From: Pseudomonas putida
Lineage (GTDB): Bacteria; Pseudomonadota; Gammaproteobacteria; Pseudomonadales; Pseudomonadaceae
NCBI RefSeq assembly: GCF_001976065.1
Contig: NZ_MNAH01000004.1
Location: 2,519-66,518 of the forward strand
Reading direction: 5' to 3'
Length of the DNA: 64,000 nt
The stretch's first letter is position 1. The number at the start of each line of letters is the position of its first letter. The translations under genes were made by a program, and so were the position numbers. Below, piece after piece: positions 40,087-50,927 of this stretch. The notes under the pieces were generated by a model, which had not been told where the DNA came from, searched no databases, and saw only the letters and a program-made list of their open reading frames with translations.

Positions 40087-40970
40087 TGGCGACCTTTGCC
40101 GTTGGCGACCTGCAAGGCTGCCTCGACGCATTGCAGTGCCTGCTCAAGAAGGTCGCCTTCGATCCGGCAAAAGATTGTCTGTGGCTGGTGGGCGACCTGG
40201 TCAACCGTGGCCCGCAGTCGCTGGAAACCCTGCGCTTCCTCTATAGCATTCGCCAGTCGCTGGTGTGCGTGCTCGGCAACCACGACCTGCACTTGCTGGC
40301 GGCCGGGAAGAATATCGAACGCCTGAAGAAAACCGACACCCTGTGCGAGATCATAGAAGCCCCCGATAGCGTCGAATTGCTGGAATGGCTGCGTCAGCAA
40401 AAACTCATGCACTACGACGAACAGCGCAACATTGCGATGGTGCATGCCGGCATTCCACCGCAGTGGTCGCTGCGCAAAGCGCTGAAATACGCCGCCGAAG
40501 TCGAGACCGCCCTGCGCGACGACAACCTGCTGCCACCCTACCTCGATGGCATGTACGGTAACGATCCAGCGAAATGGGACAGCGACCTCAAGGGTGTGAC
40601 ACGCCTACGGGTGATCACCAACTATTTCACGCGCATGCGCTTCTGTACGGCCGAGGGCAAGCTTGACCTCAAGAGCAAGGAAGGCCTCGACACCGCCCCT
40701 GCAGGCTACAAGCCCTGGTTCCAGCACAAGGAACGCAAGACCCGCGACCTGAAGATCATCTTCGGCCACTGGGCAGCGCTGGAAGGCAAGGTCCAGGAGC
40801 CGAACGTCTCAGCCCTCGATACCGGCTGCGTCTGGGGCGGTGCCTTGACCCTGATGAACGTAGACACGGGCGAACGCCTGTCCTGCAAATGCGACGAACG
40901 TGGCCATGCCGCGATGCCGCCAGTCGTCCCACAGATTTCCGAACCATCGTCAGCCAGCGCCCCGCGCTAG
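40086..40970 (+). CDS. apaH: Symmetrical bis(5'-nucleosyl)-tetraphosphatase ApaH
   Basis: Splits Ap4A to two ADP and decaps Np4-capped RNA. The 294-residue metallophosphatase has all three motifs: [16 protein letters not shown] and LGNHDLH. Stop-start overlap with apaG. The C-terminus after about residue 265 is a low-complexity tail. Confidence 0.96.
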   Translation: MATFAVGDLQGCLDALQCLLKKVAFDPAKDCLWLVGDLVNRGPQSLETLRFLYSIRQSLVCVLGNHDLHLLAAGKNIERLKKTDTLCEIIEAPDSVELLEWLRQQKLMHYDEQRNIAMVHAGIPPQWSLRKALKYAAEVETALRDDNLLPPYLDGMYGNDPAKWDSDLKGVTRLRVITNYFTRMRFCTAEGKLDLKSKEGLDTAPAGYKPWFQHKERKTRDLKIIFGHWAALEGKVQEPNVSALDTGCVWGGALTLMNVDTGERLSCKCDERGHAAMPPVVPQISEPSSASAPR

Positions 40971-41003
40971 ACTGCGCTTTCAGCCGAGCCACAGGAGCCC
41001 GCC

Positions 41004-41333
41004 ATGAGCGAATTCAAACGTATCCCCCCGGAACAGGCCCAGGCCCTGCGCGAACAAGGCGCAGTGGTGGTCGACGTCCGCGATCCTGCGACCTTTGCCG
41101 CCCTGCACATCAGCGGCTCGAAGCACCTGGACAACCACTCCCTGCACGCCTTCATCCAGAGTGCCGACCTGGACGCGCCAACCGTGGTGGTCTGCTATCA
41201 CGGCAACTCCAGCCAGGGTGCCGCTGCCTACCTGATCAGCCAGGGTTTCTCCGACGTCTACAGCATGGATGGCGGTTTTGAGCTGTGGCGTACGACTTAT
41301 CCTGCGGAAACGGCGCAAGGCACCTCCGAATAA
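41004..41333 (+). CDS. glpE: Thiosulfate sulfurtransferase GlpE
   Basis: Single-domain rhodanese, 109 residues. The catalytic cysteine lies in [11 protein letters not shown], the GlpE-type active loop, and [10 protein letters not shown] is the N-terminal rhodanese motif. CAGGAG precedes the start at good spacing. It closes the run of co-directional genes from lptD. Confidence 0.94.
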   Translation: MSEFKRIPPEQAQALREQGAVVVDVRDPATFAALHISGSKHLDNHSLHAFIQSADLDAPTVVVCYHGNSSQGAAAYLISQGFSDVYSMDGGFELWRTTYPAETAQGTSE

Positions 41334-41439
41334 TTTTTTTGTCATGCGCAAGCCCCGGCTGCCGCGGGCTCGCGCGGTGGCAGACGAACGGTCAGCCACA
41401 ACTAATTACGTATCTCGCCTTTACCTCCCGAATTCCCAA

Positions 41440-41449
41440 CTATCCTTAA
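41440..41449 (+). promoter_or_regulatory. Candidate sigma-S (RpoS) promoter for prkA-yeaH-spoVR
   Basis: The 296-base gap 41334-41629 has no gene. It contains CTATCCTTAA at 41440-41449, matching the sigma-S extended -10 (CTAYACTTAA) at 9 of 10 positions, about 180 bases before prkA. A T-run with a GC-rich hairpin just after glpE (41333-41375) may terminate the upstream operon. RpoS dependence of the prkA cluster is known in enterics and pseudomonads. Confidence 0.5.
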
Positions 41450-41629
41450 GCGCAGGCCATCCAAAACAGGGGAGAGCCGGTACACCGGCGCACGGGTCAT
41501 CGGGAGTAGCTTTCGGGGTCGTCAGCTTCGAAAGAGTTCTGGGGGGTAAACAGCGACTGCCTGTTCGGTTGCTGCCAGCATCGACTGAGTGATCCGGCGT
41601 CGGCTCCACGTATCGAGCGAGGTGACGTC

Positions 41630-43552
41630 ATGAGTATCTTTAGCCACTTCCAACAACGTTTCGAGTCCACACGCCAGGAAGAACTCTCGCTGCAAGAGTA
41701 TCTGGAGTTGTGCAAAAAGGACCGTAGCGCCTACGTTTCCGCCGCCGAGCGTCTGTTGCTGGCCATCGGTGAGCCGGAACTCCTCGACACCTCGACCAAC
41801 TCGAGGCTGTCGCGAATCTTCTCCAACAAGGTGATCCGCCGCTATCCGGCCTTTGAAGACTTCCACGGGATGGAAGAATGCATCGACCAGATCGTGTCGT
41901 ATTTCCGCCATGCCGCCCAAGGCCTGGAAGAGAAGAAACAGATCCTTTATCTGCTCGGCCCCGTCGGCGGTGGTAAATCGTCCCTGGCCGAAAAACTCAA
42001 GCAACTGATGGAAAGAGTGCCCTTCTACGCGATCAAGGGCTCGCCGGTATTCGAATCGCCACTGGGTCTGTTCAACGCCACTGAAGATGGCGCGATCCTC
42101 GAGGAAGACTTCGGCATCCCGCGGCGCTACCTCAACACCATCATGTCGCCATGGGCCACCAAGCGCCTGGCCGAATTCGGCGGTGACATCAGCCAGTTCC
42201 GCGTGGTCAAGCTCTATCCGTCGATCCTCAACCAGATCGCCGTGGCCAAAACCGAACCAGGCGATGAAAACAACCAGGACATTTCGGCACTGGTGGGTAA
42301 GGTCGATATCCGCAAACTGGAAGAATTCCCACAGAACGATGCCGATGCCTACAGCTATTCGGGCGCACTGTGCCGGGCCAACCAGGGCCTGATGGAATTC
42401 GTCGAAATGTTCAAGGCGCCGATCAAGGTGCTGCACCCACTGCTGACCGCCACCCAGGAAGGCAACTACAACAGTACCGAAGGGCTTGGGGCAATTCCGT
42501 TCACCGGGATCCTGCTGGCCCACTCCAACGAATCGGAGTGGCACACCTTCCGCAACAACAAGAACAACGAAGCGTTCATCGACCGGATCTACATCGTCAA
42601 GGTGCCGTACTGCCTGCGTGTCAGTGACGAAGTGAAGATCTACGACAAGCTGCTGTTCAACAGCTCGCTGGCCAAAGCCCATTGCGCGCCAGACACCTTG
42701 AAGATGCTTGCACAGTTCACCGTACTTTCACGCCTGAAGGAGCCAGAAAACTCGAACATCTACTCCAAGATGCGGGTGTATGACGGTGAAAACCTCAAGG
42801 ACACCGATCCGAAGGCCAAGTCGATCCAGGAGTATCGCGACAACGCCGGCGTCGATGAAGGCATGAACGGCCTGTCGACCCGCTTCGCGTTCAAGATCCT
42901 GTCCAAGGTCTTCAACTTCGATCCCCATGAAATCGCCGCCAACCCGGTTCACCTGCTCTATGTGCTGGAGCAACAGATCGAGCAGGAGCAGTTCCAGGCC
43001 GAAACCCGCGAGCGCTACCTGCGCTTCCTCAAGGAGTATCTGGCACCGCGATACATCGAATTCATCGGCAAGGAGATCCAGACCGCCTACCTCGAGTCCT
43101 ACAGCGAGTACGGCCAGAACATCTTCGATCGTTATGTGCTGTACGCGGACTTCTGGATTCAGGACCAGGAGTATCGCGATCCGGAAACCGGCGAGATTCT
43201 CAACCGCGTCGCACTGAACGAAGAACTGGAGAAAATCGAAAAACCGGCGGGCATCAGCAATCCGAAGGATTTCCGCAACGAAATCGTCAACTTCGTACTG
43301 CGCGCCCGGGCCAACAACAACGGCAAGAACCCGACCTGGCTCAGCTACGAAAAACTGCGGGTGGTCATCGAGAAGAAAATGTTCTCCAACACCGAGGACC
43401 TCCTGCCCGTTATCAGCTTCAACGCCAAGGCCAGCAAAGAGGACCAGCAGAAACACAACGACTTCGTCACACGAATGGTCGAACGCGGTTACACCGACAA
43501 ACAGGTACGGCTGCTGTCCGAGTGGTACCTGAGGGTCAGAAAATCCCAGTAA
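41630..43552 (+). CDS. prkA: PrkA family serine protein kinase
   Basis: 640-residue AAA+/kinase-like protein (YeaG in E. coli), with P-loop LLGPVGGGKSSL near residue 110 and a C-terminal kinase-like PrkA domain. GAGGTGA precedes the start. It is the first gene of a three-gene cluster with yeaH and spoVR that is conserved widely and linked to stationary phase and nitrogen starvation. Some homologues act as AAA+ proteases; activity here is not known. Confidence 0.92.
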   Translation: MSIFSHFQQRFESTRQEELSLQEYLELCKKDRSAYVSAAERLLLAIGEPELLDTSTNSRLSRIFSNKVIRRYPAFEDFHGMEECIDQIVSYFRHAAQGLEEKKQILYLLGPVGGGKSSLAEKLKQLMERVPFYAIKGSPVFESPLGLFNATEDGAILEEDFGIPRRYLNTIMSPWATKRLAEFGGDISQFRVVKLYPSILNQIAVAKTEPGDENNQDISALVGKVDIRKLEEFPQNDADAYSYSGALCRANQGLMEFVEMFKAPIKVLHPLLTATQEGNYNSTEGLGAIPFTGILLAHSNESEWHTFRNNKNNEAFIDRIYIVKVPYCLRVSDEVKIYDKLLFNSSLAKAHCAPDTLKMLAQFTVLSRLKEPENSNIYSKMRVYDGENLKDTDPKAKSIQEYRDNAGVDEGMNGLSTRFAFKILSKVFNFDPHEIAANPVHLLYVLEQQIEQEQFQAETRERYLRFLKEYLAPRYIEFIGKEIQTAYLESYSEYGQNIFDRYVLYADFWIQDQEYRDPETGEILNRVALNEELEKIEKPAGISNPKDFRNEIVNFVLRARANNNGKNPTWLSYEKLRVVIEKKMFSNTEDLLPVISFNAKASKEDQQKHNDFVTRMVERGYTDKQVRLLSEWYLRVRKSQ

Positions 43553-43693
43553 GGGAGCTGCAGGCGGCAAGCGACACCGCACCACCGAAAACGCGTTGTT
43601 GGCGTAATTGTGGCCATATGTCGCGCGCCGCTTGTTTCTGAAGCTTCTGTCTTGCAGCTTGAAGCTTATGACTCGAAGCTCCCCGGAGGGCCT

Positions 43694-44965
43694 ATGAGCT
43701 ATGTGATCGACCGACGTCTCAATGGCAAGAACAAGAGCACGGTGAACCGCCAGCGGTTTCTGCGGCGGTACCGTGACCACATCAAAAAGGCTGTCGAAGA
43801 GGCGGTCAGTCGGCGTTCCATTACCGATATGGAACACGGCGAGCAAATCAGCATCCCGGGGCGTGACATCGACGAACCGGTGCTTCACCACGGGCGTGGC
43901 GGCAAACAGACCGTCGTGCACCCCGGCAACAAGGAATTCACCAGCGGCGAACACATTGCGCGCCCACCTGGGGGTGGTGGCGGCAGAGGGCCTGGCAAGG
44001 CCGGCAACTCGGGCGAAGGAATGGACGAGTTCGTCTTCCAGATCACCCAGGAAGAATTCCTCGAATTCATGTTCGAAGACCTTGAGCTGCCTAACCTGGT
44101 CAAGCGCAACCTGACCGGCACCGACACCTTCAAGACCGTTCGCGCAGGGATCAGCAACGAGGGCAATCCGTCGCGGATCAACATCATCCGCACACTGCGC
44201 TCAGCCCATGCTCGGCGAATCGCCCTCTCTGGCAGCAGCCGGGCGAAACTGCGCGAAGCCAAGGAAGAACTCCTGCGACTCAAGCAGGAAGAACCGGACA
44301 ACTTCGGCGATATCCAGGAACTTGAGGCAGAAATCGAAAAACTCAGCGCACGCATTCATCGCGTCCCTTTTCTCGACACCTTCGACCTCAAGTACAACCT
44401 GCTGATCAAGCAACCCAACCCCAGCTCGAAGGCGGTGATGTTCTGCCTCATGGACGTTTCCGGCTCGATGACCCAGGCGACCAAGGACATCGCCAAGCGC
44501 TTCTTCATCCTGCTGTACCTGTTTCTCAAGCGTAACTACGACAAGATTGACGTGGTGTTCATCCGCCACCACACCAGCGCCCGTGAAGTGGACGAGGAAG
44601 AGTTCTTCTACTCCCGCGAAACCGGCGGGACCATCGTGTCCAGTGCCTTGAAGTTGATGCAAGAGATCATGGCCGAGCGCTATCCGGCAAACGAGTGGAA
44701 CATCTATGCCGCCCAGGCCTCCGACGGCGACAACTGGAACGACGACTCGCCGATTTGCCGCGACATCCTGATCAACCAGATCATGCCTTTCGTGCAGTAC
44801 TACACTTATGTCGAGATTACCCCACGGGAACATCAGGCCCTGTGGTTCGAATACGAGCGCATCGCCGAAGCCTTTTCCGACACTTTTGCCCAGCAACAAC
44901 TGGTATCGGCCGGGGATATCTATCCGGTCTTCCGTGAACTCTTCCAGCGCAGGTTAGTGACATGA
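43694..44965 (+). CDS. YeaH/YhbH family protein (DUF444)
   Basis: 423-residue von Willebrand A-like protein starting [20 protein letters not shown]. The MIDAS-like motif DVSGSM is in the second half, preceded by a basic coiled N-terminal part and a Gly-rich patch ([10 protein letters not shown]). GGAGGG lies just before ATG 43694. It partners PrkA in the conserved cluster, and its last codons overlap spoVR. The 141-base gap to prkA contains AGCTTCTG/AAGCTT-type short inverted repeats. Confidence 0.9.
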   Translation: MSYVIDRRLNGKNKSTVNRQRFLRRYRDHIKKAVEEAVSRRSITDMEHGEQISIPGRDIDEPVLHHGRGGKQTVVHPGNKEFTSGEHIARPPGGGGGRGPGKAGNSGEGMDEFVFQITQEEFLEFMFEDLELPNLVKRNLTGTDTFKTVRAGISNEGNPSRINIIRTLRSAHARRIALSGSSRAKLREAKEELLRLKQEEPDNFGDIQELEAEIEKLSARIHRVPFLDTFDLKYNLLIKQPNPSSKAVMFCLMDVSGSMTQATKDIAKRFFILLYLFLKRNYDKIDVVFIRHHTSAREVDEEEFFYSRETGGTIVSSALKLMQEIMAERYPANEWNIYAAQASDGDNWNDDSPICRDILINQIMPFVQYYTYVEITPREHQALWFEYERIAEAFSDTFAQQQLVSAGDIYPVFRELFQRRLVT

Positions 44966-46524
44966 CCGCCAAAGAGCAGAAGCGCCAACCCATATCCACC
45001 GGATCGGAATGGACGTTCGAGCTGATCCAGGCCTACGACCGTGAAATCAGTCGTATTGCGGCTCGCTACGCGCTCGATACGTACCCTAACCAGATTGAAG
45101 TGATCACCGCTGAGCAGATGATGGACGCCTACGCCTCTGTGGGCATGCCTCTGGGCTATCACCACTGGTCCTACGGCAAACACTTCCTCAGCACCGAAAA
45201 GTCCTACACGCGTGGCCAGATGGGGTTGGCCTATGAAATCGTGATCAACTCCGATCCGTGCATCGCCTACCTCATGGAGGAAAACACCATCTGCATGCAG
45301 GCGCTGGTGGTGGCGCATGCGTGCTACGGGCACAACAGCTTCTTCAAGGGCAATTACCTGTTCCGCACATGGACCGATGCCAGCTCGATCATCGACTACC
45401 TGGTGTTCGCCAAGCAGTACATCATGCAATGCGAGGAGCGCCATGGCATCGATGCGGTCGAGGACTTGCTCGACTCCTGCCACGCCTTGATGAATTACGG
45501 GGTCGACCGCTACAAACGCCCTTACCCTATTTCCGCCGAGGAAGAACGGCGCCGCCAAAAAGACCGGGAAGAACATCTGCAGAAGCAGATCAATGACCTG
45601 TGGCGCACCATTCCCAAAGGCGCGGACAAGTACAGCGACAAGGACAACGCGCGCTTCCCCGCCGAACCGCAGGAAAACATCCTGTACTTCATCGAAAAAC
45701 ATGCGCCGTTGCTGGAGCCCTGGCAGCGGGAAATCGTGCGGATCGTACGCAAGATCGCCCAGTATTTCTATCCACAGCGCCAGACCCAGGTCATGAACGA
45801 AGGGTGGGCCACATTCTGGCACTACACCCTGATGAACGATCTATACGACGAAGGCCTGGTGACCGATGGCTTCATGATGGAGTTCCTGACGTCCCACACC
45901 AGCGTTGTCTTCCAGCCTGGCTTCGACAGTCCCTATTACAGCGGCATCAACCCCTACGCCTTGGGCTTTGCCATGTATCGCGACATCCGTCGCATGTGCG
46001 AAGAGCCCACTGAAGAGGATTACCGCTGGTTCCCGGACATTGCCGGCACCGACTGGCTGGCAGCCATCAAGTTCGCCATGAGCAGTTTCAAGGATGAGAG
46101 TTTCATCCTGCAGTACCTTTCACCCAAAGTGATCCGTGACCTGAAACTGTTCAGTATTCTCGATGATGATCAGAAAGACGATCTACTGGTGCCAGCCATT
46201 CACGACGAAGGCGGCTATCGCATCATCCGTGAAACCCTGGCGGCACAGTACAACCTGGGCAATCGCGAACCGAACGTTCAGATCTACAGTATCGACAGAC
46301 GCGGCGACCGCTCCCTGACCCTGCGTCACCAACAACATGACCGAAAACCGCTGGGAGAGTCCACCGAGGAAGTGCTCAAGCATCTGCATCGCCTCTGGGG
46401 CTTCGATATTCACCTGGAAACCTTGCAGGGTGACCAGATCATGAAAACCCACCATGTGCCGCCACGCAGTGAACACAGCGAAGGCGATTACGGCCGACTG
46501 GACCTGGCCGTCATCCATTTGTGA
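44962..46524 (+). CDS. SpoVR family protein
   Basis: 520-residue cytoplasmic protein of the SpoVR/YcgB family. It has several conserved histidine-containing motifs ([37 protein letters not shown]) that look metal-binding. Named from Bacillus cortex formation but widespread in non-sporulating bacteria. It starts within the yeaH stop (ATGA), completing prkA-yeaH-spoVR. Confidence 0.92.
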   Translation: MTAKEQKRQPISTGSEWTFELIQAYDREISRIAARYALDTYPNQIEVITAEQMMDAYASVGMPLGYHHWSYGKHFLSTEKSYTRGQMGLAYEIVINSDPCIAYLMEENTICMQALVVAHACYGHNSFFKGNYLFRTWTDASSIIDYLVFAKQYIMQCEERHGIDAVEDLLDSCHALMNYGVDRYKRPYPISAEEERRRQKDREEHLQKQINDLWRTIPKGADKYSDKDNARFPAEPQENILYFIEKHAPLLEPWQREIVRIVRKIAQYFYPQRQTQVMNEGWATFWHYTLMNDLYDEGLVTDGFMMEFLTSHTSVVFQPGFDSPYYSGINPYALGFAMYRDIRRMCEEPTEEDYRWFPDIAGTDWLAAIKFAMSSFKDESFILQYLSPKVIRDLKLFSILDDDQKDDLLVPAIHDEGGYRIIRETLAAQYNLGNREPNVQIYSIDRRGDRSLTLRHQQHDRKPLGESTEEVLKHLHRLWGFDIHLETLQGDQIMKTHHVPPRSEHSEGDYGRLDLAVIHL

Positions 46525-46587
46525 TTCCGGTTGTGCCTCCGAACGCTCGACGTAAGGGTTATCCTGTCGAGCTAACGGAGGTTTTTC

Positions 46588-47811
46588 ATGCAGATTTATA
46601 AAGTTGGCGGTGCGGTACGCGATCGCCTGCTCGGCATACCTGTCACTGACATCGACCGAGTCGTGGTCGGAGCGACGACCGAGGAGATGCTCGCCCAGGG
46701 TTATCGGCCGGTGGGGGCCGACTTTCCGGTGTTTCTTCATCCGAAAACCGGCGAGGAATATGCCCTCGCCCGGACCGAACGCAAAAGCGGACGCGGTTAC
46801 GGTGGGTTCACGTTCCACGCCAGTCCCGATGTGACCCTCGAAGAAGACCTGATTCGCCGCGACCTGACGATCAACGCGATGGCCGAAGACGATCAGCAGA
46901 AACTGACCGACCCCTACAACGGCCAGCGCGATCTTGAGGCCCGTGTTCTTCGGCACGTTTCCCCAGCGTTTGCCGAGGATCCCCTCCGGGTTTTGCGCGT
47001 TGCCCGCTTCGCGGCACGCTATGCCGAACTCGGCTTCACCGTCGCCCCCGAAACCCTTGAACTGATGCGCCAGCTCAGCGAATCAGGCGAACTGCAAGCG
47101 CTTACGGCGGAGCGCAGCTGGAAAGAAATCTCCCGCGCCCTGATGGAAAACCAGCCACAGGTGTTTATCGAAGTGTTGCGCGCATGCGGTGCCCTTAAAG
47201 AGCTGATGCCGGAAGTTGACGCACTGTTTGGCGTCCCGCAGCCCGAGAGCCACCACCCGGAAATCGACACTGGCGCCCACACCCTGAGCGTGCTGCAGCA
47301 AGCGGCAGAACATGAACAGCCGCTGACCGTGCGCTGGGCGTGCCTGCTACATGATCTGGGGAAAGGGCTGACGCCGGAGGATCAATGGCCGCGGCACATT
47401 GCTCACGAGTCCAAGGGACTGAAACTGATCAAGGCGGTCAACGAACGCTTCAAGGCGCCGAAGGATTGCCAGGAGCTGGCGTTGCTGGTGGGCGAATATC
47501 ACACCCACGGTCATCGCGCACTCGAGCTGAAGCCATCGACCTTGCTCGAGCTACTGCAGAGCTTCGACGTTTACCGTCGACCGCAACGGTTCGAGGAATT
47601 CATCGCAGCGTGCGAGATGGATGCACGTGGCCGTAAAGGGCTGGAGCAGAGAAGTTATCCACAGGCGGATTATCTGCGCGGGGCGGCGACAGCAGCGCGT
47701 AGCGTGGCGGTTCAGCCGCTGCTGGAGCAGGGATTCAAGGGGCCGCAGTTGGGTGAGGCGATCAAGCGCGAACGGCTCAAGGCTTTGAAGGCCTACAAGG
47801 AACAAGCTTAA
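46588..47811 (+). CDS. cca: Multifunctional CCA-adding tRNA nucleotidyltransferase
   Basis: Adds or repairs the 3' CCA of tRNA. The 407-residue protein has the nucleotidyltransferase motifs [10 protein letters not shown] and [18 protein letters not shown], and an HD phosphohydrolase domain with LLHDLGKG, the arrangement of the gammaproteobacterial multifunctional enzyme. Start preceded by AACGGAGG. Confidence 0.96.
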   Translation: MQIYKVGGAVRDRLLGIPVTDIDRVVVGATTEEMLAQGYRPVGADFPVFLHPKTGEEYALARTERKSGRGYGGFTFHASPDVTLEEDLIRRDLTINAMAEDDQQKLTDPYNGQRDLEARVLRHVSPAFAEDPLRVLRVARFAARYAELGFTVAPETLELMRQLSESGELQALTAERSWKEISRALMENQPQVFIEVLRACGALKELMPEVDALFGVPQPESHHPEIDTGAHTLSVLQQAAEHEQPLTVRWACLLHDLGKGLTPEDQWPRHIAHESKGLKLIKAVNERFKAPKDCQELALLVGEYHTHGHRALELKPSTLLELLQSFDVYRRPQRFEEFIAACEMDARGRKGLEQRSYPQADYLRGAATAARSVAVQPLLEQGFKGPQLGEAIKRERLKALKAYKEQA

Positions 47812-47823
47812 GCATCAAAAGTT

Positions 47824-47894
47824 CGCAGCCTGCGGCAGCTCCTATAGGGGAAATATGCGTTTCCCTGGAGGAGCTGCCGCAGGCTGGCTGCGAT
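47824..47894. repeat. Palindromic repeat between cca and folK
   Basis: GCCTGCGGCAGCTCCT (about 47829-47844) and its exact reverse complement (about 47869-47884) form a long stem with further matching flanks (GGGGAAA/TTTCCC). This is a second class of Pseudomonas REP-like element, located between convergent cca and folK, where it can serve as a terminator for both. Confidence 0.8.
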
Positions 47895-47901
47895 CATTGC
47901 T

Positions 47902-48420
47902 TTACAGCAAGCTGGACGGGGTCAATGGCTGCCCACGCCACTCAAACGCCACCGGCGCCAGCACCTGATCAATCTGCGATTCGGCCCACAACGCGGCGAA
48001 ATTTTTACCTACGCCCGGGTGCACGCGATCTGGAGCAATCAGCGACAACGGCCACAACACAAAGGCATTCTTAAGAATTTCCGCCCTCGGCAACACCAGG
48101 CCATCGAAGTTTCCCACAAGGTCGCCGTACAGCAACACGTCGATATCCAGAGGCAAACCTCGGCGATCCGGTGCATAACGACCGTTATCGGCCTCGATAA
48201 ACTTCAACCGGCGATCCAGCTCCATTAGCGGCAAGTCGGTGTAGGCCGACACCACGAAATTGAAGAACGGCCCGCTCTTGATCCCCACCGGCTGGCTTTC
48301 GAAAACCGCGGAGCAACGAATATCCACCAGAAAACCCGCCAGGGCCTCCAGGCCGGCTTGCAAATGGGTTTCGCGCTCGATGTTGCTGCCGAGCCCGAGA
48401 TACACCTGAGTCAGCGACAT
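47902..48420 (-). CDS. folK: 2-amino-4-hydroxy-6-hydroxymethyldihydropteridine diphosphokinase
   Basis: Pyrophosphorylates the pterin precursor in folate synthesis. The 172-residue protein starts [17 protein letters not shown], with the signature DRRGLPLDIDVLLYGD supplying Mg ligands. It overlaps folB by 10 bases, and the two catalyse consecutive steps. Confidence 0.95.
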   Translation of the reverse strand: MSLTQVYLGLGSNIERETHLQAGLEALAGFLVDIRCSAVFESQPVGIKSGPFFNFVVSAYTDLPLMELDRRLKFIEADNGRYAPDRRGLPLDIDVLLYGDLVGNFDGLVLPRAEILKNAFVLWPLSLIAPDRVHPGVGKNFAALWAESQIDQVLAPVAFEWRGQPLTPSSLL

Positions 48421-48767
48421 CCGCGCTCGATCTCCACACCCACGCCACCGGTAGCGGCAGGAACTGCGCCTGGCTTGGTCAACTTGAGGCGCATCCAGGT
48501 GATCTTGAATTCGCTCATCAGCACTTCCACCAGGCGCTCGGCGAAAGTCTCGACCAACTGGAACTGTGCCTGCTCGGCAAAGGCCTGGATGCGCGATGAA
48601 ACGCTCGCGTAATCAAGCGCCAGGGTCAGGTCATCGCCAGCGGCGGCCGGGCGATTGTCCCAGGCGAAACTCAGGTCAAGCCGCAAGCACTGTCGGATGC
48701 CTCGCTCCCAGTCATAGGCACCGATCACGGTGTCGACTTCCAGGCCCTCGATAAACACTCTGTCCAA
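48411..48767 (-). CDS. folB: Dihydroneopterin aldolase
   Basis: Forms 6-hydroxymethyl-dihydropterin. The product is 118 residues from a TTG codon ([22 protein letters not shown]), chosen because GGAGA lies eight bases upstream and it gives the family length; another TTG at 48791 would add eight residues. The conserved Tyr/Glu of GAYDWER and the late KLTKPGA lysine are present. First gene of folB-folK, divergent from plsY. Confidence 0.93.
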   Translation of the reverse strand: MDRVFIEGLEVDTVIGAYDWERGIRQCLRLDLSFAWDNRPAAAGDDLTLALDYASVSSRIQAFAEQAQFQLVETFAERLVEVLMSEFKITWMRLKLTKPGAVPAATGGVGVEIERGCR

Positions 48768-48841
48768 GCACTTTTCTCCGCTGCACGACAAGGGCGCAAT
48801 GCGCCGTTAGAATCAGGGCGTCCTCGCCCGGAATAGTTAGC

Positions 48842-49411
48842 ATGTTTTGGTTACTGGCGATCCTCGCCTACCTGCTCGGCTCTCTGTCCTTCGCCATCTT
48901 GCTCAGCCGCTTGACCGGTAACCCCGATCCGCGAATGAGTGGCTCGGGCAATGCTGGCGCCACCAACATGCTGCGCCTGGCGGGCAAGAAACTCGCCATC
49001 CTGACGCTGCTCGGCGACCTCTGCAAAGGCCTGCTGCCCGTACTGATCGCCGGCCTCGCAGGCTTGTCACTACAGGATCAGGCCTGGATCGGCGTCTGCG
49101 CCGTCATCGGCCACCTGTTCCCACTGTACTTCCACTTTCGCGGTGGCAAGGGTGTCGCCACCGCTGCCGGCATGCTGCTGGGGCTATACCCGCCCGCGGC
49201 CCTGATGGCCGTATGCGCCTGGCTGCTGACGTTCTACCTGACCCGTACCAGCTCGCTGGCCGCCTTGATCGCCACGCCCTTGACCCTGCCACTGCTGGCC
49301 TGGCAAGAGCCGGCTGCTCTGCTGCCGATGTGCGCCCTGACCGCAATGATCGTCTGGCGCCACCGGGGCAATCTACGCGACCTGTTTGCCGGGCGCGAAC
49401 GGCATTTTTAG
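48842..49411 (+). CDS. plsY: Glycerol-3-phosphate acyltransferase PlsY
   Basis: Inner-membrane enzyme transferring acyl groups from acyl-phosphate to glycerol-3-phosphate. The 189-residue protein has about five helices and the three PlsY motifs: [24 protein letters not shown] and late RHRGNLRDL. It is convergent with tsaD. Confidence 0.96.
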   Translation: MFWLLAILAYLLGSLSFAILLSRLTGNPDPRMSGSGNAGATNMLRLAGKKLAILTLLGDLCKGLLPVLIAGLAGLSLQDQAWIGVCAVIGHLFPLYFHFRGGKGVATAAGMLLGLYPPAALMAVCAWLLTFYLTRTSSLAALIATPLTLPLLAWQEPAALLPMCALTAMIVWRHRGNLRDLFAGRERHF

Positions 49412-49434
49412 CCGCCAGCCAGGCGCCGCCCTCA

Positions 49435-50460
49435 TCACAAAGGCGACAACTGCTCCATCGGCCACCGCGCCTGCACGCTGATCGCCAGGCTTTCCTGCTG
49501 ACCCGCCTTCAGGCGCTGACAGCCAGCAAACGCAATCATGGCGCCATTATCGGTACAGAACTGCGGACGGGCGTAAAAAACATCGCCCTTCATGTCACCG
49601 AGCATTTTTTCCAGGGAAACGCGCAACGCCTTGTTGGCACTGACGCCGCCAGCGATCACCAGGCGCTTCATGCCAGCCGCTTTCAGGGCGCGCTTGCACT
49701 TGATGGTCAAAGTCTCTACCACGGCCTGCTGGAACGCCAGCGAGATGTCGCAACGGGCTTGCTCACCGTCGTCTGCAGCGCTCACGCACTGCTGCCAGGT
49801 GTTCAGGGCGAAAGTTTTCAAGCCGCTGAAGCTGAAGTCCAGGCCTGGGCGGTCGCACATCGGACGCGGGAAGACGAAACGTCCTGCAACGCCCTGCTCT
49901 GCCAGGCGAGCGATTTCCGGGCCACCCGGATAATTGAGCCCCATCATCTTCGCGGTCTTGTCGAAGGCTTCGCCCGCGGCATCGTCCAGCGTTTCGCCAA
50001 GCAGTGTGTATTGACCGATTCCGTCGACCTGAACCAACTGCGTATGGCCGCCCGACACCAACAAAGCGACGAACGGAAATTCGGGCGGCTGAGACTCCAG
50101 CATCGGCGCCAGCAGGTGTCCTTCCATGTGGTGCACGCCCAGCGCTGGAATACCCCAGGCAAAGGCCAGCGCCTGGGCACAGGAAGCACCGACCAGCAGC
50201 GCGCCGACCAGGCCGGGGCCCGCGGTATACGCGATGGCGTCGATCTCGGTCGGCACGCAGCCGGCTTCGGCCAACACCTGACGAATCAAGGGCAGCATGC
50301 GCTTGACGTGGTCACGCGAGGCCAGCTCCGGCACTACGCCACCATAGGCGCGGTGCAGGTCGATCTGGCTGAACAGCGCATCGGCCAGCAGGCCGCGCTC
50401 ACTGTCGTAAAGCGCGACACCGGTTTCGTCGCAAGAGGTTTCTAATCCCAGTACTAGCAT
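49435..50460 (-). CDS. tsaD: tRNA threonylcarbamoyladenosine transferase TsaD
   Basis: Catalyses the final step of t6A37 tRNA modification with TsaB and TsaE. The 341-residue ASKHA-fold protein has metal histidines in [22 protein letters not shown], and [14 protein letters not shown]. It is divergent from rpsU, the usual arrangement. Confidence 0.97.
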   Translation of the reverse strand: MLVLGLETSCDETGVALYDSERGLLADALFSQIDLHRAYGGVVPELASRDHVKRMLPLIRQVLAEAGCVPTEIDAIAYTAGPGLVGALLVGASCAQALAFAWGIPALGVHHMEGHLLAPMLESQPPEFPFVALLVSGGHTQLVQVDGIGQYTLLGETLDDAAGEAFDKTAKMMGLNYPGGPEIARLAEQGVAGRFVFPRPMCDRPGLDFSFSGLKTFALNTWQQCVSAADDGEQARCDISLAFQQAVVETLTIKCKRALKAAGMKRLVIAGGVSANKALRVSLEKMLGDMKGDVFYARPQFCTDNGAMIAFAGCQRLKAGQQESLAISVQARWPMEQLSPL

Positions 50461-50565
50461 GGGTTTGCGCCTTGTTTAGGCTGAATTCGAAGGCGCGCAT
50501 AATAGTCGCCGCGTGATGCCCCGACCAGCGGTTTTCGATCAGAGGCTTTGCATTCCGTGCGATGA

Positions 50566-50635
50566 GGGGTTAACATCCGCAACCCTTAAAAACCGACGTC
50601 TTCAAGTGCTCTTTTGCCGCGAGGATGTTGACCCC
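50566..50635 (+). promoter_or_regulatory. Large stem-loop in the rpsU leader
   Basis: GGGGTTAACATCC (50566-50578) and GGATGTTGACCCC (50623-50635) pair as a 13-bp stem with a single G-U, enclosing a 44-base loop, and end 24 bases before the rpsU ATG. Upstream, CATAAT at 50498-50503 is a possible -10. Position just before the ribosome site suggests a translational control element. Confidence 0.5.
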
Positions 50636-50659
50636 GGTAATGAATGAAGGTAGCTCTGG

Positions 50660-50875
50660 ATGCCAGCCGTCAAAGTAAAAGAGAACGAACCCTTCGACGT
50701 AGCTCTGCGTCGTTTCAAGCGCTCCTGCGAAAAAGCCGGTGTACTGGCTGAAGTTCGTAGCCGCGAATTTTACGAGAAGCCAACTTCTGAGCGTAAGCGC
50801 AAGGCAGCAGCCGCTGTTAAGCGTCACGCCAAGAAAGTTCAGCGCGAACAGCGCCGCGCCGTTCGTCTGTACTAA
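50660..50875 (+). CDS. rpsU: 30S ribosomal protein S21
   Basis: 71-residue, highly basic small-subunit protein needed for initiation. It starts [20 protein letters not shown] and ends RRAVRLY. It is the first gene of the rpsU-dnaG-rpoD macromolecular synthesis operon. AAGG lies nine bases before the start. Confidence 0.98.
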
Positions 50876-50904
50876 TACACAGACGATCGTAGCAAGCTTC
50901 TGCC

Positions 50905-50927
50905 AAGCCCGGCTCTGAGCCGGGCTT
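50905..50927 (+). terminator. Hairpin after rpsU
   Basis: AAGCCCGGCT / AGCCGGGCTT, 10-bp perfect stem with a 3-base loop, 29 bases after rpsU. The following T-run is short (TTATGG), so partial termination is likely, as in E. coli where a terminator keeps dnaG low relative to rpsU. Confidence 0.75.
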
